A stretch of DNA of 64,000 bases from positions 11,261,001 through 11,325,000 of the forward strand of contig CM043969.1 of assembly GCA_014529385.2 (NCBI GenBank). The letters run 5' to 3'. Source of the stretch: Adiantum capillus-veneris (Eukaryota > Streptophyta > Polypodiopsida > Polypodiales > Pteridaceae). A model generated the notes under the pieces. The model was not told the origin of the DNA. It was given only the letters and a program-made list of their open reading frames with translations, and did not search any database. The translations under genes were made by a program, and so were the position numbers. Positions 30,660 to 46,103 of this stretch are shown here, one piece after another. Numbering within the stretch: position 1 is the first letter of the stretch; each line of letters opens with the position of its first letter.

Positions 30660-31640
30660 TCAACTTGGAATGTAGATATTGGAGCAACCAGGCCACAATA
30701 TCTTATGCCAATCGCACTCTTTCAAAGGTAACAACTTGGATTTACAAAAATTAACCTTGAGGCCTACCGCTAATCCAAACAACTGAAGAGTATGCATAAT
30801 TTGTTGTACATCATCATAGTGATTGTGAGGCATATATAAAGAATCATCCGCATATGCCTGACCAATAAAGTGATGTCTAGAAGGTAAAGTTAGGCCATCC
30901 AATCTACCAGTGGAGGTTAAAGAATCCAAATAGATAAGCAAGGGGTGTGTAGCAATTGCGTAAAGCAAAGCACTGAGAGGGAATCCCTGCCTTACCAAGC
31001 GCCCCAAAGGCCAAGATTTTGTGAGAGATCCATCCAACAAACCTGCAGTAGTGTTGTGTGCATACAAGAAAAATATGACACGAGATAGCCTAGGCACAAA
31101 TTCCAAGTGTTGCATGGAGTCCACAATGTAATCCCTAAGAACAGTGTCAAATGCCTTTTCAATGTCAACTTGCATAACCAAAACATCCTGTCGAGTGTAT
31201 TTTGCATATTCCATTACAATGATGACATTTGCGAGGTTATCAGTAATTTGATGTTGAGGAATGACATTGTATTGAGATTGATGCCAGCCTTCATGCCAAA
31301 AGCACTTGAGTTGGTTAACAAGCATTTTGGCCATCAATTTATATACCACTGGCATGAGCGTAATAGGTCGCCAATGAGAGAATTCTTCACATAATGCATG
31401 CTTGGATATCAAATTGAGCAAACCTTCTTTCAAAGAGGAGGGCAATTCTTTTTTCTCCCAGGCAGTATTCATCATGATCAGTAGTGGCAGCTTTAAATAA
31501 TCCCAAATACACAAGAAAAATTCCACAAAAAGACCATCCCAACCAGGAGCTTTCCATTGGCCCAAATCAAGCAAGCTGGCATACAACTCCGACTCAGTGA
31601 AAACAACTTCAAAGTCTTGAGCCTACTACATCGAAAGAAT
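30660..31640 (-). CDS. LINE-2 reverse transcriptase
   Basis: A 308-codon open frame with all main RT blocks: APGWDGLFVEFF, HWRPITLMPVVYKLMAK, VDIEKAFDTV (motif A, Asp at 31166-31164), LVRQGFPLSALLYAI, and AYADDS (motif C, YADD at 30854-30843). Both catalytic Asp sites are intact. It would copy LINE RNA into DNA at the nick. The frame ends early at IPS near 30660, and upstream coding (31620 and beyond) is in other frames, so the whole ORF2 is still broken. Confidence 0.85.
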
Positions 31641-32590
31641 GGGAGTAACATGCGATAGATACAAGTGACGCGCTTGGCAAGCTTCTTGCGTGAGAGAAGA
31701 AGGAGCCTCAAAGATCTTGCCGTAATGAGAGTGCAGGGCTTCTGTCAGCTCTCGTAAGGAGGAGGTCCACTCCCTTGATGATAATTTAATTCTCTGTACG
31801 GCTTGAGAATGCCTAGAGTGATGCAGATGCTGGTAGAATTGTTTAGAAGTACATCCTTTATCTACAAAAGCGTGTTGACGAGCTTGAGTCTACCATTTGG
31901 CTAATTTTCTCTCATCTTTATGCCGTAACATAGTGCAAGCAGAGAGAAACTCAGTCATTTGAGTCTCAATAAGAGAAGAATTGTTACCCAAGTGCATTAA
32001 TCTGCTACAAGTATCCTTTGCATGTTTAACATGTTCCCTTAATTGGGAAAAATAATACCTGCCATAATCTTGGATAACACATTGACCACGCATAACAAAG
32101 CAAAACCATGCTATGTCTAAATCAACATGCATTTGAGAGGTCAAAGGCGGGATGATATCCATAATCATAGAGCAAAAATATTTTGTTTGAGATAATCATT
32201 ATTAGCATGCAAAAGTCTCTTCTTGGGTAGGGAGTCATTGTTAAAAAAGAAGCCAAAATGGAGTTTCAAGCATGCAGGAAAATGATTTGAGAGACACATA
32301 GCATAATCAATCCTCATCTCACATAGAAAGTCATCATATTGCTGCATGTGAAAAAGATACAAGTGATCCAGTCGAGCGCGATACATAGATTGAGCCTTAC
32401 GTTGAAAAGTGAATCCTGGATAATTCGCATGCAAAAGGGGCCAAAAATCCAACCCATTACATGTTAGCATAAATTGATCCCATGATTAGCATTCCATATG
32501 AAGCATGTGAGAGTGCCCAGTAGTATTATCCACAAGGTTTGGTGCATTATTAAAATCCCATGATTTTTTTCCAAAATTGAATATAAAAAC
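31641..32590 (-). pseudogene. LINE-2 endonuclease C-terminal half and linker
   Basis: DFNNAPNLVDNTTGHSHM near 32555 is the GDFN block; MYRARLDHLYL and LSNHFPACLKL (32380-32300) correspond to the final endonuclease motifs, with SDH changed to SNH. The following frame (32168-31890) is the helical linker before RT. Residues before GDFN are absent. Confidence 0.7.
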
Positions 32591-32593
32591 CCC

Positions 32594-33400
32594 TTATTTT
32601 AATGTATCTCTGTTAAATAGCCTAAAATTTTTACATTTTAAAACCCCTCCTGTTGAACTCACATGGTACATTAACATGATTACGTAGTGCACCCTCCGAG
32701 GCTGAAGGAGGTGGTTGCAAATTTGGTTTCGGACATTCGGACTGATATGACGAAATTTGCCACAACAGAAGCAAGAGTTTGCGAATATACCCCATTTGAT
32801 TTTGAATGGACACTTCCCAACCACTGGATCCTCAGAATCGACCAAAATGCCTGTTGGAGTGGGGATGTACATGTCCCATAGAATACAAAAATGATTTGTG
32901 TTTGCATCTAGCTTAGGAGGGCAAATAACTTTGCCCAACTCGGCAACCAACAAGGGAACAAAGTGATGCCAAGTGTGAGGAAAGTCAAGCACCTCAACTA
33001 GGACGGGGAACTTGTGACAATTAAGGCTCCGATAGTTTTTTATGAGGGCCTAGGGAAATACATGAAAGCATCCCTAGCATCCATGTCTGCTAACAAGACT
33101 GCACAAAATCCTCTAGCGCCGAAGAAAACCCCCTGAACTACTTGCCGCTTGAGTAGGAAATCAACCCATTGGCCTACATCTTGAGCAGTAGGCAATTTGC
33201 CCGGGAAGAAGAGAATCACCGCATTTAAGGCATATTAGCAACGGGGTCCATGAGCTCCTACACCGGAATGCGGCCATCCATAGTAGGAGCATGCCCTTCC
33301 AAGGTGTGAAGCGCATCCTTGAAGTCCTCATGTAAGCATACTTTGATGAGGGTTAAGGACTCCATAGCTGAAATCTCCAAAGCTTTTCGACACTTGTAAA
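32594..33400 (-). pseudogene. LINE-2 ORF1 (DUF4283-like with zinc knuckle)
   Basis: Upstream coding includes VDFLLKRQVVQGVFFGARG and FMYFPRPS, then the frame 32992-32594 with LGKVICPPKLDANTNHF, GKCPFKIKWGIFANSCF and the knuckle-like CFCCGKFRHISPNV (the last Cys is replaced by Val). This matches the layout of plant LINE ORF1 proteins, which coat the RNA. Stops are present between the parts. Confidence 0.65.
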
Positions 33401-33603
33401 TACATTGTTTTGGTAGATCCATTAGATGAAAAAATCACTCTCCTAGTCACACTCACACACACCTACACACACCCTTCAAGAGTACAGAACTGCAAAACCA
33501 GGGCTGTACAGAGCTAAGGCAAGGCACCTACTTCACACACACTTTTGTAAATCAACACACACACACACAAAAAATAGAACGCGAGTTGTATAGAGTATTG
33601 AAG

Positions 33604-35056
<1,453 letters not shown>

Positions 35057-36341
35057 ATTTCTTGAATGCTCAAAATGATTACAAATTGTCCGCTCGGACG
35101 TAGGGTGACCATAGACTCATAAAGAGCACTTAAATAATGAAATATTCATAAATATGCTATCCTTTTGTATAGTCCATAGTTCACTTATTCTTTTGCCACC
35201 TATCAGCTACAATACATAAATATTTATCAACTTTCATTAAATATCTCTAGGTACGACAGCAATTATCCTCAGTAGCTAAGTTAAGCATCTACAAATCATA
35301 CTTGTCAAAAATAATGGTTAAAGTTATGTCTCTGAAATATCATGGATCAAAATAAAAACTCATAAACTTAAACAAGCACATCTACTTATGCATGTCGTCA
35401 ATCCACATACTGCATATTCTAGTGTCCCATACCACACGAATAAGCAATATATGTCATATCCTCATATATCAGGATATCATTGGTCATAGTCATCATTCAA
35501 TAATCATTTTTCATTGATTTTGAATTTCATAAACACCATCGATAGAAAATCGTCATAAACAAAATCCAAATTTAACTCCAAAATGATTTCTTGAATGCTC
35601 TAAATGAAAGTGACCATAGATCATAAATAGCACTTACATAATGACATATCCATAAACATGATATCCTTTCATATAGTCCATAGTTCACTTATGCTTTTGC
35701 CATATGTTAGTTCCAATAGATAAATATTTATCATTTCCCATTAATGTCAAGTCAAATTTCATAAATGGTGTCGATAGGAAATCGTAATAGATACAATCCA
35801 AATGGAACTCCAAAATAATTTCTCGAATGCTCAAAATGATTACAAACTATCTGCCTAGACTTAAAGTGACCATAGCTCATAAAGAGCACTTACATAATGA
35901 AATATCCATAAACATGCTATCCTTTTGCATAGTCCATAGTTCACTTACGCTTTTGCCACCTATCATTTGCAATAAATAATATTTATCAATTTTCATTACA
36001 TACCTCTCTGTTACGAAAGCAACTGTCCGTAGTTGCTAAATTAAGCATCTACAAACCATACTTGTAAAAAACAATGGTTTAAATTATGTGTCTGAAATAT
36101 CATGGATCAAAATAAAAACTCATAAACTTAAACAAGCACATATGCTTATGCATGTCATCATCTACATATTGCATAATTTAGTGTCCGATACCACGAGAAT
36201 AAACAATATATGTCATATACTGATGAATCACGATATCATTGGTCACAGTCATCGTTCAATGATCATTTCCCATTAATTTCAAGTCAAAGTTCATAAACAC
36301 TATTGATAGGAAATCATCATAGACAAAATCCAAATCCAAAA
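35057..36341. repeat. 528-bp tandem repeat, two full copies and one 232-bp deleted copy
   Basis: Copies start at the phrase ATTTCTTGAATGCTC or ATTTCTCGAATGCTC at 35057, 35585 and 35817. Shared landmarks are TAGTCCATAGTTCACTTA, AATCATGGATCAAAATAAAA-type sequence and GATAGAAAATCGTC near the end of each unit. The middle copy lacks about 300 bp. The unit is AT-rich and non-coding. Confidence 0.85.
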
Positions 36342-38611
<2,270 letters not shown>

Positions 38612-38727
38612 TGAAGCTAGAGAAGGGTCGGGGAGAGATTTTCATGGTGTGTGGTGGTGAGAGGTAGGGAGATAGAGTGATAGAGTGATAGGAATAAGGC
38701 AGGTGTGGCTCATGCAGAGAAGTAGGA

Positions 38728-38730
<3 letters not shown>

Positions 38731-38796
<66 letters not shown>
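38731..38796. repeat. (GA)n microsatellite
   Basis: About 33 GA units, 125 bp from the previous GA run. Confidence 0.95.
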
Positions 38797-38798
<2 letters not shown>

Positions 38799-39183
38799 AT
38801 TATGATCCTTTGTAGCATGATATAGGTAGAGGACAAGAGCATCATAATGATCTTATGATGGGCCGGCATGAGAATGTTGAAGAGGAAGGAGAGATGATGA
38901 AAAGGCTTGCCGCATGCCACTTTACAACGGTGTTAAAATTTTTGTTCTTTGTATGGCAAGAATCTTGCCCAATAGTCATATGGATGATGTCATGCCATTG
39001 GGGATTTCCATCACCAGTACCACTTCAAACGAACCATCCACGAGGGAGATTTGAGCTTCAAAAGTGTAACGGAATTTAGCAAAATATAAGATGTAGCTCA
39101 TAGATAGGCAGTCGCAAACCAGAATGAAATTGACAATGATTACACTTAACTTAAAGAGCAAGATACAAGGAACACAATGCACT

Positions 39184-39558
39184 TGTTGAAATCAAAATCG
39201 GATTATGAGAGCTTGAGAAAAATTGATTACAGTGTGCTTCTGAGTAGTCGCTCTCTGCAAGACGCTCAAAACACTTCAAAACTTTAAATAAGATACAAAA
39301 GTGTGTGTTCAACCTTGAAAATTTAATCTTTATACCTAGAGCTCATTTAGCCAATGCCAGCTTACAAGGCTTTTAGCTTAGGACAAAATGGTCACAACTT
39401 AGATTTTACAAAGATGTGGCTCAATAATCATTTTTCTCAATAATATTAACTTCTCTTTTTTACAAGGCTCTCTCCAAAAAATAATATGATTACAAAATAT
39501 ATTGGCCCTATGATGATGTGGTTGACTAGGGGGTGTTTGTTGGGTACATCTGCTAACA
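39184..39558 (-). repeat. Putative 3' LTR of an LTR element (-)
   Basis: The minus strand starts TGTTAGCAGATGTACCC right after the purine tract AGGAAGGGGGA (39570-39560) and ends TTTCAACA at 39184. 375 bp. No second LTR was found in the window. Confidence 0.5.
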
Positions 39559-40440
39559 TTCCCCCTTCCTAATCTTTGCACATCCTCATGCAAACTATGG
39601 TAGTGGCTTTTGTAGTCAAAGGTTTTTTTTCCAGCATCTTTGTGATCAATCTGAATTTTTCTGCGCAAGCCAGCACGTCTGTTTGAATGGCTAGGTCTTT
39701 AAGAAAGTTGTTGAGGACCGCACTTTGATAGGCAATATTCCGTGCTTGCAAGTCCTTTGTGAGCGGGTTGAAGATTGTCGAATCCATCTTGAAAAACTCG
39801 ATCATGAATGCCTCTTTGAAATTTTGCATGATAAGCCTCAACTGCCAGTGCTGGCATGCACAACAGAGATGGGTGGAGAGAACAAAAGTGGGATCCGTTA
39901 CATGAGCACTCATGCATTGATCGCTCAAGGAAAAGTTACTTTAGGTCTGTGTGTCTACGATACTTCATGAGGAAATTGCCATGAGAAGCTAAAAACAAAC
40001 TGCACATACATGTGAAAAAAATAAAAGAAATAAAGTGGGGGAGGGGAATGATCTACCTACCACCCAAAAAAAAAAAAAACTTATGGAGAATCGTGTTTCA
40101 TGTTGCACCATCCTCGTAACCTCTGCAATCTCCCTTGCTCCTTGTCCAATATTTGTGCCATCAATTGAGAAGCCGCAAGGCTACTGCTCTCGTTCACCAA
40201 ATCATGTATTTCTTGTTTTATTAAAGTAAAGAAATTACCATGAACTAACAGTGATTTAAAAATAGATTGAGGGTTGTTCCCACAAGGTTGAGGTGTGGCA
40301 GATTGGTTTTGCGAGATTCTTATCGAGCAAGAGGTTGCGGATATAACTTTTAGGTCTTTTGGGTTTGCTCCTATTAAGTTAAAATTTCTCTTCCTTCTTC
40401 TAGTTCCTTCCGAACTTGACATTCAAATTTCTCTAAGCCC
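39559..40440 (-). pseudogene. 3' internal part of an LTR element (-), weak coding
   Basis: Minus-strand frame 39928-39569 (IFNPLTKDLQARNI, then KFRLITKMLEKKPL) precedes the purine tract; the N-PLTKDL phrase recalls the end of copia RNase H. A second minus-strand frame at 40422-40081 has no recognisable domain. The assignment rests mainly on position. Confidence 0.35.
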
Positions 40441-41197
40441 TCTTCTTCTTCTGATTCTGTAGATAAACATATTGATATTAAAAAATATGTATTTCTAATT
40501 CTCTGTACCTTGAGCCCTACCTTTTGTGCTTTGTGAACGATAATCTATATATTGATACAAATTCTCCTCTCTAGTTAACCCCAAAGGACATAAAAGTTCT
40601 CTCCAACTTAGGATTAAAGAAAGAAGGAAAGGAAAAATAAAAAAATTTAAAATAGATTAGCTTTGCTGTCAAGATTTCCATGATTGCACACCAGGCATAA
40701 CGCTATGTAGGAGTTCTCCATTGCAAGGAATTTTGCACTGCCAAGAGCGTAGTCATAAGTATGATACCACTAATAGATGGGAGCGTCGGTTGCTTTCCAA
40801 ATACACAAAATAATCACTACCAGGATGCTTTGTCACTAGGGACGCTTTTTAGCGTCGCATAAGCGACAAAAACCGCGTCGCTACTAGAACGTCGCTTAAG
40901 TGCTGTTTTCGATGATGATGATGGCATGGATTATTTTGTTCATGATTGGTATGAAGAAAGTGAAGCTTGTAATAACAAAAGCTTTGTTGGACTGGAAGCG
41001 CTTGAGCAAATCTACGAAGGTGAAAATTGTCACGATTAAGCGCGAGTTTTCTTATTCTGAACCTCCAAAATCGTTATGCTTGGAATAATGCATTGATCTA
41101 ATATTTAATTTGTATGTGGCATCTGTAAAAAAGTTGCACGCTACTATCTCAAAAGTTCTTACCCTCAAACAACCTTCTCCTTACATCAAGAGATGAA

Positions 41198-42072
41198 GTG
41201 AAAAAGATGTTAAGAAAGCTTGGACTCGATTACAACACCATATATGCATGTCCCAACAATTGTATTTTGTATAGAGATGGATATGAAAATGAAAATGCAT
41301 GTCCAAAATTTAAACATCTCATTATAAAAATAGGATTTGGAAAGATCCCTCATAAGGTGCTTCGCTATTTTTCGTTGGCACCTTGTATACAAGACATATT
41401 TCAAAGTCCAGATCTAGGAAGACTTATGGAATGGGGAGCAAAAAATACAAGTACGGATGGGATTATGAGAATTCCCTCAGATTGCCTTACTTTCAAACAT
41501 ATCAATACAAAATGGCATGAGTTTGAAATAGAACCACGACACATTAAGATGGATGTTGGCTAGGATGGTGTGAATCTGTTCTCCATGAGCTCAAGTAAAT
41601 GGTCTACTTGGCCAATAGTTCTAGTTAACTACAATCTACCACCCTTTATTTTCTTTAAAAAAGAGAATTTATATTTGTCTCTTGTAATTATAGGAAAATG
41701 TCAAGTTAAAAACATTAACGTATACTTGGCACCTCTAATTGACGACCTCCAAGAGTTGTGGAGAGGCATAGACATGCTTGATATGTCAAAACCGGTACTG
41801 ATTTGTGCTTAAGTAATACATGCAAATAATTTTTATTTCATTCTATTTTTTATCGTCATACTAAATATTTTACTATGGATGTAGGGTGCTCAATCAAAGG
41901 TTATAAATCTTGTCCCTCATGCAGTGATTGGTTGAAATCTATGTATAGTAAGCATCTCAATAAAAACATATACCTTCGACACAGACGATTCTTAACTGAA
42001 GATCATTTGCTATGCCAAAGCAAACATACTAGACATTTCAATGGAAAGGTCCAGAGTGAAGGATGTCCATAA
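41198..42072 (+). pseudogene. TNP2-type transposase fragment (CACTA)
   Basis: Segment 41198-41563 reads LGLDYNTIYACPNNCILY, then KVLRYFSLAPCIQDIF, followed after an in-frame TAG (41561) by DGVNLFSMSSSKWSTWP, VLVNYNLPPFIFFK and VYLAPLIDDLQELWRG. These are the core blocks of the Transposase_21 (TNP2) family, which cuts and pastes CACTA elements. The CXXC after LGL is CPNNC. A last block, GYKSCPSC, lies at 41890. There are frameshifts and the gap near 41812-41875 is non-coding. Confidence 0.85.
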
Positions 42073-42842
42073 TGGATGACACCCACAGATATGTACCTAA
42101 AGTGGACCGAAGGGCCCATTATTGATCTAGAGTTAGAGCTTACAAGTGACGATGATGATCATCGATCTTGAGGATGACTCTCTCTAACTCCCTCTATCTC
42201 TGTATGGTTTCTTTGGAGTATTGGAAGGATTTTAAGATCGCTCATCTTCTTAATCCTATACATATATTCAAAAATGTAGGCCACTCTTTGTGGAAACGTC
42301 TTATTGGTTTGAAATACATGAAAGCATCTTGAAACAACTCAAAAAATCAAAATTATAAATGCAACTTGTGGCCCCATGTTGATAAAGAGACAGGTTGAAA
42401 AGAATATGCACCATGGGTGCTTACGTCTAAAGACATTGACACGATGAATCAAAGAATACGATCTATCTGCACACCCATGGGATGTGGTACCTCATTGAAG
42501 ATTATATTCACTATGGATGATCGGTAAGTGCAAAAGCATCCCAAACCGAGACATGTTCGACATAATGCACACCTTGATATCTAAGCTAGATCTCATCCGC
42601 TACTTTTTGGGCAAGAAAGTGTCCACCCCAGCTTCAAAACAATGGATAAAAATCATCTTAAAAATTATCATAAAAATCTTAGTTTTGCAAAGGTTTTTCT
42701 CCGAACAAAATTTGACTCCAATTTTCAACTCACAATCTATAGAGATAATGAGTATGGCCTACAAATCTTGTTTCTATCTTCACTAAATAATTGTGAAAAG
42801 TTGGTTGATAGAGAGAACACTTTTTGTGTCTCAATACATTAA
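42073..42842 (+). pseudogene. Distal transposase remnant (CACTA)
   Basis: Weak continuation: KEYAPWVLTSKDIDTMNQRI near 42400 resembles the APYVLT region of TNP2 proteins. Frame 42517-42842 has no clear domain. Heavily decayed. Confidence 0.45.
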
Positions 42843-43139
42843 GTGTCCGATTACAAAACTAGTGTTAAAAAGTGAGTGGTGCTACTTTTTCTTAATTGAG
42901 CCCTTCCTATGTTTTTTGATGTAGCACTTCCTAGCTCACCATCATTTCATCACCTTTTTTAATAATTTCTACCCAAGTTGTCATGGTCAGTCTGCACCAT
43001 TGTCCATTGTAGCCATCACTACTACTCACCATGTGCTTGTTGTTCATGGCCTCCCAATTCCCTCTAGTAGAGATTAGTCTCTTCCACCTTGCAAGAAACC
43101 CACACTGTTTTCAATTGTAATGGGATAGATGGGTCATAT

Positions 43140-43182
<43 letters not shown>

Positions 43183-43825
43183 TGTGAGGATTGACAGGAG
43201 TCCTCCTCAAATGTATAGTGACCTCCACTTGTAGATGAAATTCACAACGTTAGTGACATAAAAAAAATAACAACCATGAAAGCAAATGAAAACTCCACGC
43301 TCGACTCCATGCAACCTACACTAGTTTATGAAACATCAAAGTCTGTAAAGTGAAAGCATGTATAAAGGGGATGCTAGCTGGAGGCATTGAAACATCAATG
43401 ATAGGTCAATAGAATGAAAAAATACACTTTTTGTACTTAATTCTATGTTCAAATGAAAAATTTTGGACCTATAGTTAATGTTTATGAGAAACATAGGCTC
43501 ATTTTTTTGGCAAAATTTTGTACCTTGCGTAAAGTGGGGTTCACATGTAAATATGTTGTTTTTGGTGAAATTGAGTATACCTTTGGCTTGGAGAGCTTCT
43601 TGTAACCATACACTCAAGATTTGTTGGTGTTTCTTATTTCCCACTTAAAGTGTGATGTTAGCTTTGAGCTGAAATAAGGACTTCTACAAACACATACATA
43701 TGATAGGGGTATTTGATTTTTCCACAAAACCTTGAAAGAACACTTTTATGTCCTATTAGGGTACCAAACTAGTGTTAACACCTAGGAATGCCCAACTCAT
43801 GGATACCTAACCCTCTCTCTCTTCG

Positions 43826-43827
43826 CC

Positions 43828-43858
<31 letters not shown>

Positions 43859-43866
43859 AAAAAAAA
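43826..43866. repeat. Poly(C)-poly(A) tract
   Basis: About 23 C followed by about 18 A. Confidence 0.9.
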
Positions 43867-43969
43867 GTGAGTGTAAGTGATCATTGGCACTGCTAGAAAG
43901 AAAGTGAGATTGTGGAACGCAAGGTGAAATGAAGGCAAGCATGAAACAAATAGCTTTGTTTTAAAAAAT

Positions 43970-43973
<4 letters not shown>

Positions 43974-44021
<48 letters not shown>
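43974..44021. repeat. (CT)n microsatellite
   Basis: About 24 units with one interruption. Confidence 0.9.
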
Positions 44022-44700
44022 TATGTTGACATGTGTAAATGGATTCTCCTTGTTGCCATTATATAGTAGTATATAAGTATATATTATTCATGCCCTTCTC
44101 TAGTAAAAACAAGTGATAAAATCATGAGGCTTGTGTATAAATGTCCAACTATAATATTAATTATATATATTATATAGATGAATCGTGATTCTCCTTTCCA
44201 TAATTCAATTGCAATCTCCGTTTCGTAGTGGGTATGTGCTATTCTCCTCAATGGTCGTGGGTATATATAGTTTTAAAATCTATGGACCAAGCTTCTGCTA
44301 TCCCTCCAATGTTGCACAGAGACTATACACAAGCTCAAGCATCAAGGCCATCTGTCTTACAAGCGGTACCCCTTTCAATCCCATCTTCTCTTTCCTCCAG
44401 TGGTGCCCCTTTTTAATTAGAAAAACGTTGAGCATCACTTAGGCCTCACCCCTTATGAGAACGCCAAAAAGATTTACTTTCATAATCCAGTAAGACCTTC
44501 AATTTTCAAATTCAAAATCACTTTCAAGTAATCCTAGTAGACCATGGGAGAAGAATTAAATACTTTCTTAAGGTCTTAAAAAAAATGAAGCACACCACTT
44601 TAAGTTTGATTTTTTAAAAAAGTACTCAGTTGAGCTTGAATTGCATTAATCAAAGAAGGTCACAAAGAGCCATAGCATATCCTTTGCAAAGGGTTTTCCA

Positions 44701-45439
44701 AGAAAAAATACATCAAAGGGAGCAAACATCCTAGACTATCCTTACTTGTATAGCTTGTAGTTCTGGTTCCTACTACAAAGGAGTTTCCACCTGTCAGGAC
44801 AAGGATCCTAAGGAGAAAGGCTCGACATAGGGGGTCAAGGACTTGAACCAGGGGCTCGGACTAGACCAGTGTGGACTGGGGATCCGTATTATGGCTAGGG
44901 CTAGGAGTTGGCCTATATATAGGGTGGTAGGGTGGTGGATCTGACATCTCAAATTACCGTTTTCGAGCTCATCAACAACTCAACCTAGCATTTTTTTTGG
45001 TTTTTTTGTATAAGGCTCCACAAGCATTGGTTCCCACCACTTCCTCTCAAGCCTTAAAGTAATAAGACGAACCTTCCACACTTGCTCTTGATTTGGCTAC
45101 AAAGTTTGTTTTGAAGCATCTACCGTTGTTAACCGCCCTTGCACATCGAAGGCATTAAGGATTCAATTCCGACTTCAAGGCTTCACCAAAGGGTTTCAAA
45201 TATTCAAAGAGACTCAAGGTTTTTTTTAGCAACTATCAAAATCAATTCAGCTTTCGGTGTCTCTATCATTTGTGAAAGGGTACTTCACATGCGTGAAGAG
45301 TGACTTCACACTTGAAAAACAACGATTGTAATTTCCTTTGGCAATCAATGTATAGCTATGAGGACTAGAAACTGCTCTTATTATAAAGTAAGACCTTCCT
45401 CCACATCACTTAAGGTACACAACGAGGGGCGAGAAAAAA
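44701..45439 (+). other. Possible 5' LTR or leader of copia-3
   Basis: Contains a TATA-like GGCCTATATATAGGG near 44910, upstream of the copia gag. No clear similarity to the LTR candidate at 51391 and no primer site seen, so the identity is uncertain. Confidence 0.3.
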
Positions 45440-45976
45440 AATCGACAAATTTAATGACCATGGTTTTCACATGTGGCAAGCTAAAAATAAGGGCTACTTT
45501 ATGGTCCATCATTAGCCGATAAGTGATGATGATAGATTAGAAACATGACAAAGCTTAGCCCAATTTGTAGCTGAAGACGAGCAAGATCTCGGCATTCTTA
45601 TCACTTCACTTGATGATAACTTTGTGCATTATTTGGATGATTGCACCACTGTACACGAAGAATGGATAACCTTAGAACAATATTTTGACGCTATTGACAA
45701 GCACTCTAAAATTGCACTAAAGATGCAACTTTACGTATGGCTTATGGATCCTAGAGAAGATGTGTCATATCTCATCAATAGGCTCAAAAGTATTTGCACA
45801 CAGTTGACATATATAAAATGCCCTGTAGATAATGAAGACCAAATTGTTCTGCTTCTCAAAGCAGTACCACATGCAGATTTTGGCCAAATTGTAACACTGC
45901 TTAAAAAGAAAGATCCAATCCCTAAATTTGTAATAAACTCTCTTCAAGCACAGGAAAGAAACTCAAAGGCAATAAA
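45440..45976 (+). pseudogene. gag: Copia-3 gag, first part
   Basis: KIDKFNDHGFHMWQAK near 45445 is the N-terminal copia gag phrase. The frame 45624-46061 carries VHEEWITLEQYF, KMQLYVWLMD, INRLKSICTQL and PVDNEDQIVLLLKAVP, the typical gag-polypeptide helices. Its last residues belong to the inserted copia-2 LTR. The zinc knuckles lie beyond the insertion. Confidence 0.8.
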
Positions 45977-46103
45977 TCTTGCAATTAGGGTTGCTGAAAA
46001 CACACACAGCTTGGAGAAGACAAAAGAAGTCATGAAACACAATAGAGAGTGTATTACTTAGTGTGCAATGGAAAGATAGATAGCCCTAGAGTGATGGGTG
46101 TAT
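45977..46103 (-). repeat. Partial 3' LTR of copia-2
   Basis: Matches 50631-50757 (shared phrase GTGCAATGGAAAGATAGATA). It is joined directly to RNase H coding. Confidence 0.75.

Larger units (their letters stand above)
29567..33420 (-). mobile_element. LINE-2: non-LTR retrotransposon (-)
   Basis: Minus strand, in order: ORF1 with CCHC-like knuckle, second half of the endonuclease, reverse transcriptase, zf-RVT C-terminus, and an A-rich 3' end (T-run at 29569-29582 on the plus strand). The first half of the endonuclease is missing, so this copy has an internal deletion near 32560. The 5' edge near 33420 is approximate. Confidence 0.8.
40815..42850 (+). mobile_element. CACTA (En/Spm) DNA transposon relic
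   Basis: Begins CACTACCAGGATG at 40815, followed by subterminal repeats (TTTTTAGCGTCGC, AAGCGAC, GCGTCGCT, ACGTCGCTTAAG), as is typical for plant CACTA ends. TNP2-like transposase coding follows. The 3' terminus was not found; 42850 is where coding resemblance stops. Confidence 0.75.
42851..44700. other. Unassigned region with simple repeats
   Basis: (GA)n at 43143-43180, C-run 43826-43848 joined to an A-run to 43866, (CT)n at 43974-44021. No coding feature supported. Confidence 0.45.

Noticed and set aside
42851..43800. CTAGTG at about 42860 and 43767 as the right CACTA terminus
   Set aside because: The adjoining bases do not match the reverse complement of the left terminus beyond CACTA-like pentamers.
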